The notes under the pieces are model-generated. The model was given only the letters and a program-made list of their open reading frames with translations, was not told the DNA's origin and did no database searches. DNA of 64,000 bases, from NCBI RefSeq assembly GCF_028657905.1, contig NZ_CP117781.1, forward strand, positions 1,674,001 to 1,738,000, given 5' to 3'. The stretch's first letter is position 1. The number at the start of each line of letters is the position of its first letter. Shown here piece by piece: positions 15,350 through 24,642 of this stretch. This DNA is from Burkholderia sp. FERM BP-3421. GTDB taxonomy: Bacteria; Pseudomonadota; Gammaproteobacteria; Burkholderiales; Burkholderiaceae. The translations under genes were made by a program, and so were the position numbers.

Positions 15350-16663
15350 TCAATCCAGCGCGCGCCCCGCATACTCCTTCAGCCCATGCAGCGCGACGAG
15401 CGTCAGCACCCCGCAGCCGATCGCATACCACGCGGGCGCGTTCGGATTGCCGGTCGCGGCGATCAGCCAGGTGACGAAGAACTGCGCGAAGCCGCCGAAG
15501 ATCGCGACCCCGAGGCTGTATACGAGCGCGCCGCCCGTCGCGCGCACCCGGCGCGGAAACAATTCGCCGAGGATCGCGCCGCAGGCGCCGATGTTGATCG
15601 CATGGACGAGCGCGAGCGCCGCGACGATCGACAGCAGCGAGCCCGCGCCCGGCCAGCGGTTGAGCGCCACGAAGGCCGGGTAGATCGCGATCATCAGCAC
15701 GATCCGCGTCCACCAGACGATCCGGTTGCGGCCGTGGAGGTCGGACAGGTAGCCGCCGAGCGGCGTCGCGAACGTGAGCACCGCGCCCGCGACGCAACCG
15801 GCCGTCATCGACAGCCAGACGGGCAGGTGCAGCACCTGCACGCCGTACAGCGCCATGTAGAACACGATGATGTAGTGGATCGAGGTGCCGCCGATCGTGA
15901 TCCCGAGGCCGACCAGCACCGCGCGCCGATGGCCGCGCAGCACGTCGACGAGCGGCAGCGGCGCGGCGTCGGGCGTCGCCGCGCCCGGGATCGGGGCGGC
16001 GGGCACTTCCTCGACGGTGCGGCGCAGCCAGTAGCCGATCGGCACGAACAGCGTGCCGATCACGAACGGCACGCGCCAGCCCCAGCTTTCGAGCTGCGCG
16101 TTGCTCAGCAGCGTGGTCAGCGCGACGGCGGTCAGCGCGCCCGCGAGCGCGGCGAAGCCCTGGCTCGAATACTGGAACGACGCATACAGGCCGCGCCGGT
16201 GCTGCGGCGCCTGTTCGAGCAGCAGCGTGGTCGAGGCGCCGACCTCGCCGCCCGACGCGAAGCCCTGCAGCAGCCGCGCGACGACGAGCAGCACCGGCGC
16301 GGCGAGGCCGACCTGCGCGTAAGTGGGCGCGACGGCGATCAGCGCGGTGCCGAGCGCCATCAGCAGCAGCGTGACGATCATCGCGCGCTTGCGGCCCACG
16401 CGGTCCGCGTACATGCCGATCACGATGCCGCCGAGCGGGCGCGTGACGAAGCCGACGCCGAAGCTCGCGACCGCGAGCATCAGCTGGCCGAACGGCGAAT
16501 GCACGGGAAAGAACAGCTTGCCGATCAGGATCGCGAAGAAGCTGTAGACGGTGAAGTCGTAGAACTCGAGCGCATTGCCGACGGCGGCGGCGGCGATCAG
16601 GCGGCGCCGGCGGGCGGCGGACGAGGCGGCGGGCGCGGCGGGCGTGCAGGCGGTGGTGTCCAT
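15350..16663 (-). CDS. MFS transporter, metabolite:H+ symporter (MHS) family
   Basis: About 437 residues with 12 predicted membrane segments. The N-terminal AAAVGNALEFYDFTVYSFFA motif is typical of the MHS group (KgtP, ProP, ShiA and citrate transporters). The loop 2-3 signature is FGVGFVTRPLGGIVIGMYAD followed by RVGRKRAM, and the RLLQGFASGGEVG block is also present. These import organic acids, betaines or related anions with protons; the exact substrate cannot be read. ATG at 16663 was chosen because GAGGAA lies just upstream. The M20 amidohydrolase gene lies 142 bases upstream on the same strand, so the pair may import and hydrolyse an N-acyl amino acid or similar compound. Confidence 0.9.
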   Translation of the reverse strand: MDTTACTPAAPAASSAARRRRLIAAAAVGNALEFYDFTVYSFFAILIGKLFFPVHSPFGQLMLAVASFGVGFVTRPLGGIVIGMYADRVGRKRAMIVTLLLMALGTALIAVAPTYAQVGLAAPVLLVVARLLQGFASGGEVGASTTLLLEQAPQHRRGLYASFQYSSQGFAALAGALTAVALTTLLSNAQLESWGWRVPFVIGTLFVPIGYWLRRTVEEVPAAPIPGAATPDAAPLPLVDVLRGHRRAVLVGLGITIGGTSIHYIIVFYMALYGVQVLHLPVWLSMTAGCVAGAVLTFATPLGGYLSDLHGRNRIVWWTRIVLMIAIYPAFVALNRWPGAGSLLSIVAALALVHAINIGACGAILGELFPRRVRATGGALVYSLGVAIFGGFAQFFVTWLIAATGNPNAPAWYAIGCGVLTLVALHGLKEYAGRALD

Positions 16664-16805
16664 GATTCCTCGCGGGGCGGGCAGGGGACGGGCCCGCGCA
16701 GCCCGATGCGGGCGCGCGGACATGACGCTAAAACGACTACGATGCGGGTGCGGGCCGCGCGACCCGGGGGCCGGGCGGCGGGCGCGGCGGCTGCCGGAGG
16801 CAGGC

Positions 16806-17984
16806 TCAGGCGAGCCAGGCTTCGGTGAGCCGCACCCAGTAGCTCGCGCCGATCGCGAGGATCTCGTCGTTGAAGTCGTAGCCGGGGTTGTGCACCATGC
16901 AGCCGCCGCGGCTGCCCGTGCCGTTGCCGATCAGCGCATAGCAGCCGGGCCGGGCTTCGAGCATGTAGGCGAAGTCCTCGCTGCCCATGAGCGGCTCGGC
17001 TTCCGCCTCGACCCGCTCGGCGCCGAGCATCTGCCGCGCGATGTCGCGCGCGAACGCGGTCGGCTCGGGATGATTGACAAGCACCGGATAGCCGTAGTCG
17101 TAGTCGACCTCGGCGCGCACGCCGAAGCTCTCGGCCTGCGCGCGCGCGAACGCGTCGATGCGGGCCGCGAGCAGCGCGCGCACGTCGGGATCGAGCGCGC
17201 GCACCGACAGCTTCATCACCACGGTGTCGGGGATCACGTTGAAGGTTTCGCCCGCCTGCACGCTGCCGACCGTGATCACGGCCGCCTGCTGCGCGTTCAC
17301 CTCGCGCGCGACGATGGTTTGCAGGCCGATCATGATGCTGCCCGCCGCCGACATCGGATCGCGCGCCGCGTGCGGCATCGCGCCGTGTCCGCCGACGCCG
17401 CGCAGCGTGATCGTCACGCGGTCCGACGAGGCCATCGACGCGCCGGTGCGGAACGCCATGTCGCCCGCGGCGCGGCCGGGCATGTTGTGCATCGCGAAGA
17501 TCGCGTCGCAGGGAAAGCGCTCGAACAGGCCGTCGTCCATCATCGCCTTCGCGCCGCCGAAATTCTCCTCGGCCGGCTGGAAGATCAGGTTGAGCGTGCC
17601 CGAGAACGCACGGGTCGCGGCGAGGTGGCGCGCGGCCGCGAGCAGCATCGCGGTGTGACCGTCATGGCCGCATGCATGCATGCGGCGCGGCACCTGGCTC
17701 GCATACGGCAGGCCGGTGGCCTCGCTGATCGGCAGGGCGTCCATGTCGGCGCGCAGCCCGAGCGTGCGCGCGCCCGCGCCGGCCCGCAGAACCCCGACCA
17801 GGCCGGTCTTGCCGAGCCCGCGATGCACCTCGTAGCCCCAGCCGTGGAGCAGGCCGGCGACGAGTTCGCTGGTGCGGGTCTCCTCGAACGCCAGTTCGGG
17901 ATGCGCGTGGATGCGGCGGCGCACCTCGATCAGCTCGGGGGCGATGTCGGCGATGCCGGGAATCACGGGGTTGACGGACAGCAT
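16806..17984 (-). CDS. M20-family amidohydrolase (hippurate hydrolase-like)
   Basis: A 392-residue peptidase M20D amidohydrolase that cleaves N-acyl amino acids. Metal-binding elements are RRMHACGHDGHTAML (Cys and two His), the general-base glutamates in FQPAEENFGGAKAMM, and the distal MGSEDFAYMLEARPG. The dimerisation domain is in the middle. ATG at 17984 has AAGGAGA seven bases upstream; the longer open frame upstream has no such site. A LysR gene is divergent, which is the usual arrangement for its regulator. The substrate is unknown, and HipO-type hippurate, indole acetyl-amino acid or related amides are possible. Confidence 0.9.
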   Translation of the reverse strand: MLSVNPVIPGIADIAPELIEVRRRIHAHPELAFEETRTSELVAGLLHGWGYEVHRGLGKTGLVGVLRAGAGARTLGLRADMDALPISEATGLPYASQVPRRMHACGHDGHTAMLLAAARHLAATRAFSGTLNLIFQPAEENFGGAKAMMDDGLFERFPCDAIFAMHNMPGRAAGDMAFRTGASMASSDRVTITLRGVGGHGAMPHAARDPMSAAGSIMIGLQTIVAREVNAQQAAVITVGSVQAGETFNVIPDTVVMKLSVRALDPDVRALLAARIDAFARAQAESFGVRAEVDYDYGYPVLVNHPEPTAFARDIARQMLGAERVEAEAEPLMGSEDFAYMLEARPGCYALIGNGTGSRGGCMVHNPGYDFNDEILAIGASYWVRLTEAWLA

Positions 17985-18148
17985 GCTTGTCTCCTTCGTT
18001 GTATCGGCGCGGTTGAAATCCGACGCACGTGTCGACGAAGCATATAAAGTTCTGTCGCGCACCATAAGCTGATAAATTCCGATGGTGCCAACCCTGGGTT
18101 GCCTCCCCATGAACGCCGCGCGCGGCGTTCGCCACCGCGATTCGTCCG

Positions 18149-19051
18149 ATGAAATACCACCAGCTCAAGGCTTTCGTGACGGTTGCCGAGGAAGGCAGCA
18201 TCCGCGCCGCCGCGCGCGCGCTCAATCTGTCGCCGGCCGCGCTGACCAAGGCGATCAAGGAGCTGGAGCAGGCGCTCGGCGTGTCGCTCGTGGTGCGCAC
18301 CGCGCGCGGCGTGCAGCTGACCGCGTTCGGGCAGCAGCTGCAGGTGCGCGCGCGTCTGATCGTCGCCGAGATGCAGCGTGCGCGCGACGACATCGAGCAG
18401 GCGCAGGGCGCGGCGACGGGCGCGGTCGCGGCGGCGATCACGCCGGCCGCCGCCGTCTCGATCCTGCCCGACGCCTATCAGGCGTTCCGCCGCCGCTTCC
18501 CGCTGACACAGGTCAGTTTCTTCGAAGGTTTTCCGGGCGTCGCGCTGCCGCGCCTGCACGACGGCACGCTCGATTTCGCGGTCGCCGTGGTGATGCCGGA
18601 GCGGCTCGCCGCCGAGTTCGACCATGCGCAGCTGTACGCGAGCCGGCTGCGCATCGTCGCGCGGCGCGCGCATCCGCTCGCGCGCTGCACCTCGCTTGCC
18701 GATCTCGTCGACGCCGACTGGCTGCTCAATCCGTCGCCCGAAAGCTCCTCGCAGATGCTGTGCCAATGCTTCGAACAGCACGGGCTGCGGCCGCCGCATC
18801 GGGTGGTGGAGTGCCCGAGCTTCGCGGTCGCGCACAGCCTGCTGCTCGGCTCCGATCTGATCGCGGCGGTGCCGGAGCAATTGCTGTCGATCGAGTGGGC
18901 GCGCGGGCAGCTCGCGGTCATGCCGATCCGGGAAGCGATCCCGCCCTTGTCGGTGCAGGTGGTGACGCGGCGCGACAGCCCGCTCACGCCGGCCGCGGCG
19001 ATGCTGCTCGACTGTCTGCGCGACGCGGCGCGCCGGCACGGCTTGGCGTGA
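18149..19051 (+). CDS. LysR-family transcriptional regulator
   Basis: A 300-residue LysR regulator. The N-terminal winged helix-turn-helix reads FVTVAEEGSIRAAARALNLS then PAALTKAIKELEQALGVSLV. The C-terminal two thirds is the periplasmic-binding-like effector domain. It is divergent from the M20 amidohydrolase gene across a 164-base space with an AT-rich centre (about 18035-18085), so it probably controls that gene and the transporter. Its 3' end overlaps the convergent LysR gene at 18984-19928 by 68 bases. Confidence 0.92.
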   Translation: MKYHQLKAFVTVAEEGSIRAAARALNLSPAALTKAIKELEQALGVSLVVRTARGVQLTAFGQQLQVRARLIVAEMQRARDDIEQAQGAATGAVAAAITPAAAVSILPDAYQAFRRRFPLTQVSFFEGFPGVALPRLHDGTLDFAVAVVMPERLAAEFDHAQLYASRLRIVARRAHPLARCTSLADLVDADWLLNPSPESSSQMLCQCFEQHGLRPPHRVVECPSFAVAHSLLLGSDLIAAVPEQLLSIEWARGQLAVMPIREAIPPLSVQVVTRRDSPLTPAAAMLLDCLRDAARRHGLA

Positions 19052-19928
19052 ACGGCGCGCGCGGCGCATTCGCGCTGGGCACGCAGGCGAGGAACGTGTC
19101 GATGAGCCGGGCGGCGCGGCGCGCGTCGAGGCAGTACAGATACTCGTGCAGCATCGGCGCCGGCGGCGCGAGCGGCACGGCGCGCAAGGCCGGATCGCCG
19201 GGCACCTCGCCGCGCGGCAGCACGCTGACGCCGAGATTCAGGCGGATCGCCTCGTAGATCGCCTCGCGGCTGCCGATCACGGTGTGCGGCGGCAGTTCGA
19301 GGCCGACGCGCGCGAGCGCGGTCTCGAACACGTGCCGCGTCATCGAGCCGGACTCGCGCAGCAGCAGCGCGCAGCCGACCAGTTGCGCGAGATCGACCTG
19401 CGCATGACGCGCGAGCGCATGATCCGGGTGCATCACCGCGACGAGCGGATCCGAGGCCACGAGCCGGCGCGTCACGCGCGGGTCCTCTTCGAGCCGCGAC
19501 GACACCGCGAGATCGATCCGGTATTCGAACAGCGCCTGCAGGATCTGCTGCGAATTGCCGATCTCGAGGCTCAGCTCGACGGCCGGGAAGCGCTCGCGGA
19601 ACGCGGCGATGCTGCGCAGGATGTAGTAGGGGCCGGTCGCGCCGATCCGCAGGTTGCCGCTTTGCAGGCTGCCCGCGTTGCGCAGCAGGAAGTCGACGTC
19701 GCTGCCTTGCTGCGCGAAGCGCTCGGCGTGCGGCATCAGCGCGACGCCGACGTCGCTCAGCTCGAGCCGGCTGCCGCGCCGATGGAACAGTTCGACGCCG
19801 TAGCTTTCCTCGAGCTGGCGGATCCGGCCGGTGACGGTCGGCTGGCTGAGCTTCAGCTGGCGCGCGGCGGTGGTCACGCTGCCCTGGCGCGCCACCGCGA
19901 AGAAGGTGATCAACAGGTCGCCGAGCAT
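18984..19928 (-). CDS. LysR-family transcriptional regulator
   Basis: A 314-residue LysR regulator with the helix-turn-helix FFAVARQGSVTTAARQLKLS then QPTVTGRIRQLEESYGVELF. The effector-binding domain contains the usual YYILRSIAAFRERFPAVELS start. The C-terminal 25 residues are rich in Pro, Arg and Ala and run antisense into the end of the neighbouring LysR gene, so they may be a recent extension. It lies downstream of the phospholipase gene on the same strand with 79 bases between them. Its target is not evident from position. Confidence 0.9.
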   Translation of the reverse strand: MLGDLLITFFAVARQGSVTTAARQLKLSQPTVTGRIRQLEESYGVELFHRRGSRLELSDVGVALMPHAERFAQQGSDVDFLLRNAGSLQSGNLRIGATGPYYILRSIAAFRERFPAVELSLEIGNSQQILQALFEYRIDLAVSSRLEEDPRVTRRLVASDPLVAVMHPDHALARHAQVDLAQLVGCALLLRESGSMTRHVFETALARVGLELPPHTVIGSREAIYEAIRLNLGVSVLPRGEVPGDPALRAVPLAPPAPMLHEYLYCLDARRAARLIDTFLACVPSANAPRAPFTPSRAGAPRRADSRAASPRPA

Positions 19929-20007
19929 GGGCGATCACGGCCTCTCGCGTGGATAAACCGCCAGTGTGACGCCCGTTTGTGACAGCCGATCGCGACCGGC
20001 CGCGTCC

Positions 20008-22137
20008 TCAGCTGCCGAGCGCCGGATCGGAGCGGCCGTCCTTGCCGGTTTCCAGGCGACCGGCGAAGCGCCGCGAGAAGCCGCCCTGCGGCGCCGTGAC
20101 GGTGAAGTCGTACCAGTTGTCCTGGCCGGCCAGCGGCCAATGTTGGTCGAGCTGCCGCCCGGCCGGCACCGTGAAGCGCCACGGGCCGTCCTTGCGGTAC
20201 GCGTTCGGCGTGACCGTGAAGGCGGCGTCCGCGGCGCCGGTGTTGAGCATCGTCAGGTACAGGTGCGCGTTCGCGATGTCGTAGCAGACGCGGATTTCCG
20301 GCCCGCTCGCACCCGCCGCCGAGCTGGCCGACAGGTCGCCGCGAAACGCGCGATGGAAGCCGTTCGGCCCCAGCACCCACAGGTCGTAGCGGCCGCGATC
20401 GCTCGCGAACGCCTCCCAGCGATCGGCCAGTTCCTTGCCCGGCTCGACCGCGTAGCGGCGCGGCACCCGGTCCAGGTGCAGGCGGTCGTACACGTGGAAC
20501 ACGGCGGCCGCCTGCCCGGTGTTGCGGAAGATCAGCCACAGCGCGCGGCCCGGCGCATCCTCGCGGCTGCTCACGTGCAGCTCGTAGGGCAGCGCGCGCG
20601 ACGGGCGCTGGCCGTCGTTCTGCGCGGGCAGGCGTTGCGCGGCGGTCGACGGCAGCGGCACCGGGTTTTTCGCCTCCTGGCTCTTGCGGATGTCGTCGGC
20701 CGCCTTGCGCGGGCGGTTCGGCAGCGTCGCGAGGCCCTCGTTCGGCGTCACGAAATTGAAGGCGGACATCAGGTCGCCGCAGATCGCGCGGCGATACGCG
20801 CTGATGTTGGTCTCGGCGACGTCGAAGCGCTTTTCGAGGAAGCGCAGCACCGAGGTGTGGTCGAACACCTGCGAGTTGACCCAGCCGCCGCGGCTCCACG
20901 GCGACACCACGTACATCGGCACGCGCGGGCCGGGGCCGTACGGGCGGCGGTCGACGTGATACTCGCCGCGCGTGTCGACGGTCGATTTGCCGGCGAGCGT
21001 ATCGCCGTCGTAGGCGGGCGCGCAGGGCGGCGGCGCGTGATCGAAGAAGCCGTCGTTCTCGTCGAAGTTGACGAGCAGCACGGTCTTGCTCCACACCGTC
21101 GGGTTCGCGGTCAGCGCGTTCAATACTTCCTGCGTGTACCACGCGCCCTGCACCGGGCTCGACGGCCCGGGATGCTCGGAATAGGTTGCGGGTGCAACGA
21201 TCCACGATACCTGCGGCAGCAGGCCCGACGCGATGTCGTCCTTCAGCGCCTGCAGGAAGCCGCCGTCCGGCATGGTATTCGACACGCCCTTGAGCAGCGG
21301 GCTGACGGTCTCGTCGTTCGGCGTGTACGGCGGATACGGCGAACCGTTGGCCTGGTTGCCGCGCCGGCGGTTCGCGTCGCGGTAGGCCTGGAAGCCGGCG
21401 AGCGGATTGTCGGTGTAGTTGTCCGGCATGTTCTGGTACACCTTCCAGCCGATCCCCTTGGCCTGCAGGCGTTCGGGATAGGTGGTCCAGGTGTAGTTGG
21501 CCTTGCCGTCCAGCGATTCGCCGATGTTGTCGATCGACGGCCCGCCGCGCGCGCCGCCCGGGTCGTTGGTGCCGGTCCAGTGGAACAGCCGGTTGGTGTT
21601 GGTGCCGCCGTGGAACGAGCAGTGATAGGCGTCGCAGAGCGTGAACGCGTCGGCGAGCGCGAACTGGAAGTCGAGTTCCGTTTTGGTGTAATGGCCCATC
21701 GACTGCGGCTGCTTGTAGGTCGGCCACTGGTTCATCCGGCCAAGATCCCACGCGCTCTGCGCATCCGGGTAGCTGTGCGGCGTGCCGCTGACCCGTTGTG
21801 CGTTGCCGATGTTGCTGTCGAGGTAGTAGGGCAGCACGACGCGGCTCGCGCCCTTGCTGTCGGTATAGGTCTGCTGCCATACGTCGCGGCCGCCCGCGAG
21901 CGGGATCGGGAAACGGTCGCCGAAGCCGCGCACGCCGTTGAGCGTGCCGAAGTAATGGTCGAACGAACGGTTCTCCTGCATCAGGATCACCACGTGCTCG
22001 ACGTCGCGGATGCTGCCGGTCGCGTTGTTCGCGGGGATCGCGAGCGCGCGGCGGATCGAATCGGGGAACGCGGCGAGCGCCGCCGTGGCGGCGGCGCTCG
22101 TGCCCGCCAGCTTGAGGAAATTGCGTCGGCTGTTCAT
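20008..22137 (-). CDS. plcN: Phosphocholine-preferring phospholipase C, Tat-exported
   Basis: A 709-residue non-hemolytic phospholipase C of the PlcH/PlcN family (phosphoesterase family). The Tat signal NSRRNFLKLAG at the N terminus sends the folded enzyme out. The catalytic start VEHVVILMQENRSFDHYFGT is diagnostic, as are GGTNTNRLFHWTGT and VLLVNFDENDGFFDHAPPP with their metal-binding Asp, Glu and His residues. Two C-terminal DUF756 repeats are present (for example ASDRGRYDLWVLGPNGFHRAF). It hydrolyses phosphatidylcholine and related lipids to release phosphocholine. Burkholderia genomes usually have several such genes, and paralogues cannot be told apart here. A small lipoprotein gene and a phosphodiesterase-like lipoprotein gene lie directly upstream on the same strand. 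Confidence 0.93.
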   Translation of the reverse strand: MNSRRNFLKLAGTSAAATAALAAFPDSIRRALAIPANNATGSIRDVEHVVILMQENRSFDHYFGTLNGVRGFGDRFPIPLAGGRDVWQQTYTDSKGASRVVLPYYLDSNIGNAQRVSGTPHSYPDAQSAWDLGRMNQWPTYKQPQSMGHYTKTELDFQFALADAFTLCDAYHCSFHGGTNTNRLFHWTGTNDPGGARGGPSIDNIGESLDGKANYTWTTYPERLQAKGIGWKVYQNMPDNYTDNPLAGFQAYRDANRRRGNQANGSPYPPYTPNDETVSPLLKGVSNTMPDGGFLQALKDDIASGLLPQVSWIVAPATYSEHPGPSSPVQGAWYTQEVLNALTANPTVWSKTVLLVNFDENDGFFDHAPPPCAPAYDGDTLAGKSTVDTRGEYHVDRRPYGPGPRVPMYVVSPWSRGGWVNSQVFDHTSVLRFLEKRFDVAETNISAYRRAICGDLMSAFNFVTPNEGLATLPNRPRKAADDIRKSQEAKNPVPLPSTAAQRLPAQNDGQRPSRALPYELHVSSREDAPGRALWLIFRNTGQAAAVFHVYDRLHLDRVPRRYAVEPGKELADRWEAFASDRGRYDLWVLGPNGFHRAFRGDLSASSAAGASGPEIRVCYDIANAHLYLTMLNTGAADAAFTVTPNAYRKDGPWRFTVPAGRQLDQHWPLAGQDNWYDFTVTAPQGGFSRRFAGRLETGKDGRSDPALGS

Positions 22138-22170
22138 GTCGGAGTCTCGGTGCGGTTCGGGACGGCGCGA

Positions 22171-22368
22171 TCAGGGCGCGCAGCGCAGGTTCGGCGTGCT
22201 CGCGGGCGTTTCGCCGGGGGCGGTGGGCTGCTGCGGGGACGCATCGCCGTTCGGCTTGCCGGGCGGCGCGGTGTCGTCGTCGCCGCCGCAGGCGGCCAGC
22301 GCCGCGCAGACGAGCGCCGCCGCGTACCAGCGCGTGCCGCGCGGCGTCAGGGAAAGCAGGGAAGGCAT
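22171..22368 (-). CDS. Small lipoprotein, 65 residues
   Basis: A short gene with a signal peptide and lipobox (ALVCAALAAC), acylated at Cys27, followed by an acidic and Pro-rich tail (GGDDDTAPPGKPNG) ending in TPNLRCAP. The start ATG has AAAGGT upstream. It lies between plcN and the large phosphodiesterase-like lipoprotein on the same strand, with 33 and 50 bases of spacing. The function is unknown. The second cysteine near the end could form a disulfide. It is missed easily because a long antisense frame covers it. Confidence 0.7.
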   Translation of the reverse strand: MPSLLSLTPRGTRWYAAALVCAALAACGGDDDTAPPGKPNGDASPQQPTAPGETPASTPNLRCAP

Positions 22369-22418
22369 CGGTCGGGACCTTTCTCGATGAAGTCGGAGGG
22401 CGGAAGTCATGGCGGGTG

Positions 22419-24425
22419 TCACGGGTTCAGCGACGACAGCGGCTGGCGCGACGCATTGATCGACGTCAGCTCGGCGAGCGACAGGCGGCGCGTCCACATC
22501 GCGAGATCGTTCAGTTCCATCACGCCGCGCAGTGCGTCGGGGTTGTTGCCGTAGTAGTTGTGAGTGGCGTCGTCGTTGATGCCCCAGGTGCCGGTGCCGA
22601 GCCCCGCGAGCTTCGTGACGTCGGTGTTCGCGATCGCGCGGTTCTCGACCTTCTGTGCGCCGAGCACCGGATCGAGCACGTAGGCGCTGAACAGCCGGGC
22701 CCGCGCGTCGATCGACAGCGCGACGTAGACCCATTGGTTCGCGCTGAACTTCAGGCCGTTGATGTCGTCGCGCCGGCCGCCGCTGCCGAGGTTGAAGCGC
22801 AGCTCGCACGCGCCGAACAGGCCGATCGCGATGCCCGCGTTCGCGCCGGACGTGTAGTTCTTGTTCGCGATGACGGGTTCGCCGCTGCCGTTGCCCTGCG
22901 TGCAGTCCGAGCGGAACCAGAAACCGAGCGTGAATTGCGGCTGCTGCGCGAGATCCGGGCCGGTATGCGTGAGCTTGTACGAGTCGATGCGCGAATCGAC
23001 GCGCAAGGACTGGCCCGCGAAATTGTCCGCGCCGGCGCTGCCGCCGTCGGACGCCGCGCTCCAGGGGCCGAGCGTCGATGCCCGGCGCAGGTCGGCCGGC
23101 GGCCACGCGTCGAAGCTGTAGTAGAGCGCGAGCGCGTCGCGCAGCGTCGGCGCGAGCGGCACGGGGGCGACATAGTCGATGCGCGCCTGGTAGGCGACCG
23201 GCACGCCGTCGCGCACCAGCACGTAGTCGAAGCTGTGAGGGCCGTCCTCGATGCCGAAGTGGCCGTCCGTGTAGCGGGTGGTCGCGGGATCGAGCGTGGC
23301 GAGCCGCTTGCCGTCGCGCCACAGCGTCATCGGCGTGTTCGTGGCGGCGGGATTGCGCCAGCTCAGGTCGAGCGTGTCGCGGTAGCGGCTGACGGTGCTG
23401 GCGAAGCCGCGCGCGCCGAGCGCCGCGCCGATCAGCGGCGCGCCGGCGAAGCGCGCTTGCGCCGGGTCCGCCGCGATGCCGAAGTGCGCGAGCACGGTGG
23501 GGGTGATGTCGGTTTCGCTCGGCAGTGCGCTCAGCGCCGCCTCGGTCACGGGCGCGGGCGCGCCGGGCGAGGCGAGCGGATTGAAGGCGGTGCCGAGCGC
23601 GATGAAGGCGGTGCGGTTGTCGACCGAGGCGATCGGCGTGGCCGAGCCGGTCGCGTCGAGCCCGTGCGCGGTGGTGACCACCACGAGCCAGGCTTCGCCG
23701 GGCGTCGCGGCGCGGCGTGCGGCCACCTCCGCGAGCAGGTCGCCGAGCGCCGTGTCGACGCGTTGCAGCGCGAGCGCATAGCGGCCGTCCTGGAACCCGG
23801 CGGCGGCCGCCGCGACGGCGGGCGCCGCGTAGTGCGCGAACACGAGGTCGTAGCCGCCGCGGATCAGCTTCGTTGCGTTTTGCGTCACGCAGGCTTCGGC
23901 CTGCGCGCAATCGACCTGCGTGCTCAGGTCGCCGCGCCGCGCATCGGCTTGCAGCAGCGCGGCCAGCGTCGCGGTGCTCGTCACGGCGCCCAGCCGGCGC
24001 GTCGCGCCGCCGTCGGCCGTGCGCAATGCATGGAACAGGGTCGGCGCGGCGAGCGAGCCCGCCGACGCATCGTCGGCGACGCCGTGCCGATCCTGCCAGG
24101 TTCCGCTCAGCACGCTCGCCCAGCTCGGCCCGTCGACGGGCGCCTGCTCGGTCGGCGTGCCGGGCGCGCCGCCCGTCGCGCTGGGCGTCAGCGACAGCGT
24201 GGCGAGGTTCGGCAGCGTGCGCTGCACCAACGCGCGCTGCACTGCCGTGTAGGTCGCGCCGTCGACGCCGACCAGCAACACTTTCGCGCGCGGCGGCGTG
24301 GAGACGGGCGGCTGCGCGTCGGTGCGCGCGCCGCTTGTCACGCCGTCGTCGCCGCTGCCGCACGCCGCGACGAGCACGCTCATCGCGAGGCAGCCTGCGA
24401 GCCCCATCCATCGTATCCGGGCCAT
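22419..24425 (-). CDS. Lipoprotein with phosphodiesterase-like and LamG-like domains
   Basis: A 668-residue surface or periplasmic lipoprotein with lipobox SVLVAACGSG. Residues about 45-370 have the alkaline phosphatase/nucleotide pyrophosphatase fold: VLLVGVDGATYTAVQRALVQ at the metal site, DGPSWASVLSGTWQDRHGV, and LVVVTTAHGLDATG. The nucleophile-bearing region reads DGPSWAS rather than the common TFPN/TxP form. Residues about 430-660 form a concanavalin/LamG-like beta-sandwich (DALALYYSFDAW, FTLGFWFRSDCTQ, NDLAMWTRRLSLAELTSIN). It probably hydrolyses phosphodiesters released near the cell surface. Its neighbour PlcN makes phosphocholine, so joint phosphate scavenging is plausible. Confidence 0.75.
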   Translation of the reverse strand: MARIRWMGLAGCLAMSVLVAACGSGDDGVTSGARTDAQPPVSTPPRAKVLLVGVDGATYTAVQRALVQRTLPNLATLSLTPSATGGAPGTPTEQAPVDGPSWASVLSGTWQDRHGVADDASAGSLAAPTLFHALRTADGGATRRLGAVTSTATLAALLQADARRGDLSTQVDCAQAEACVTQNATKLIRGGYDLVFAHYAAPAVAAAAAGFQDGRYALALQRVDTALGDLLAEVAARRAATPGEAWLVVVTTAHGLDATGSATPIASVDNRTAFIALGTAFNPLASPGAPAPVTEAALSALPSETDITPTVLAHFGIAADPAQARFAGAPLIGAALGARGFASTVSRYRDTLDLSWRNPAATNTPMTLWRDGKRLATLDPATTRYTDGHFGIEDGPHSFDYVLVRDGVPVAYQARIDYVAPVPLAPTLRDALALYYSFDAWPPADLRRASTLGPWSAASDGGSAGADNFAGQSLRVDSRIDSYKLTHTGPDLAQQPQFTLGFWFRSDCTQGNGSGEPVIANKNYTSGANAGIAIGLFGACELRFNLGSGGRRDDINGLKFSANQWVYVALSIDARARLFSAYVLDPVLGAQKVENRAIANTDVTKLAGLGTGTWGINDDATHNYYGNNPDALRGVMELNDLAMWTRRLSLAELTSINASRQPLSSLNP

Positions 24426-24642
24426 GTCCCCATCCTGTTGGAATCCGCGGCCGGACGGAGATCGCCCGGCTTACAGAGCAGCGAGGATAAGCATGCGGAG
24501 CGTCATGAAAATGACAGGAAGCAGAAAGAAATCGATGGATGGGTCGGAATTTTTTACGCGCGAGCCCGGCAAAGGCGCCGGCGCGCGCAAGCACGGGGTG
24601 ATTCGATGCGATGATGCGGGCCGTTACTTTGTGGAGACAGAC

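Noticed and set aside
19966..22554. Long plus-strand frame opposite phospholipase C
   Set aside because: Pure antisense shadow with shadow-type composition; the minus-strand enzyme has diagnostic motifs.
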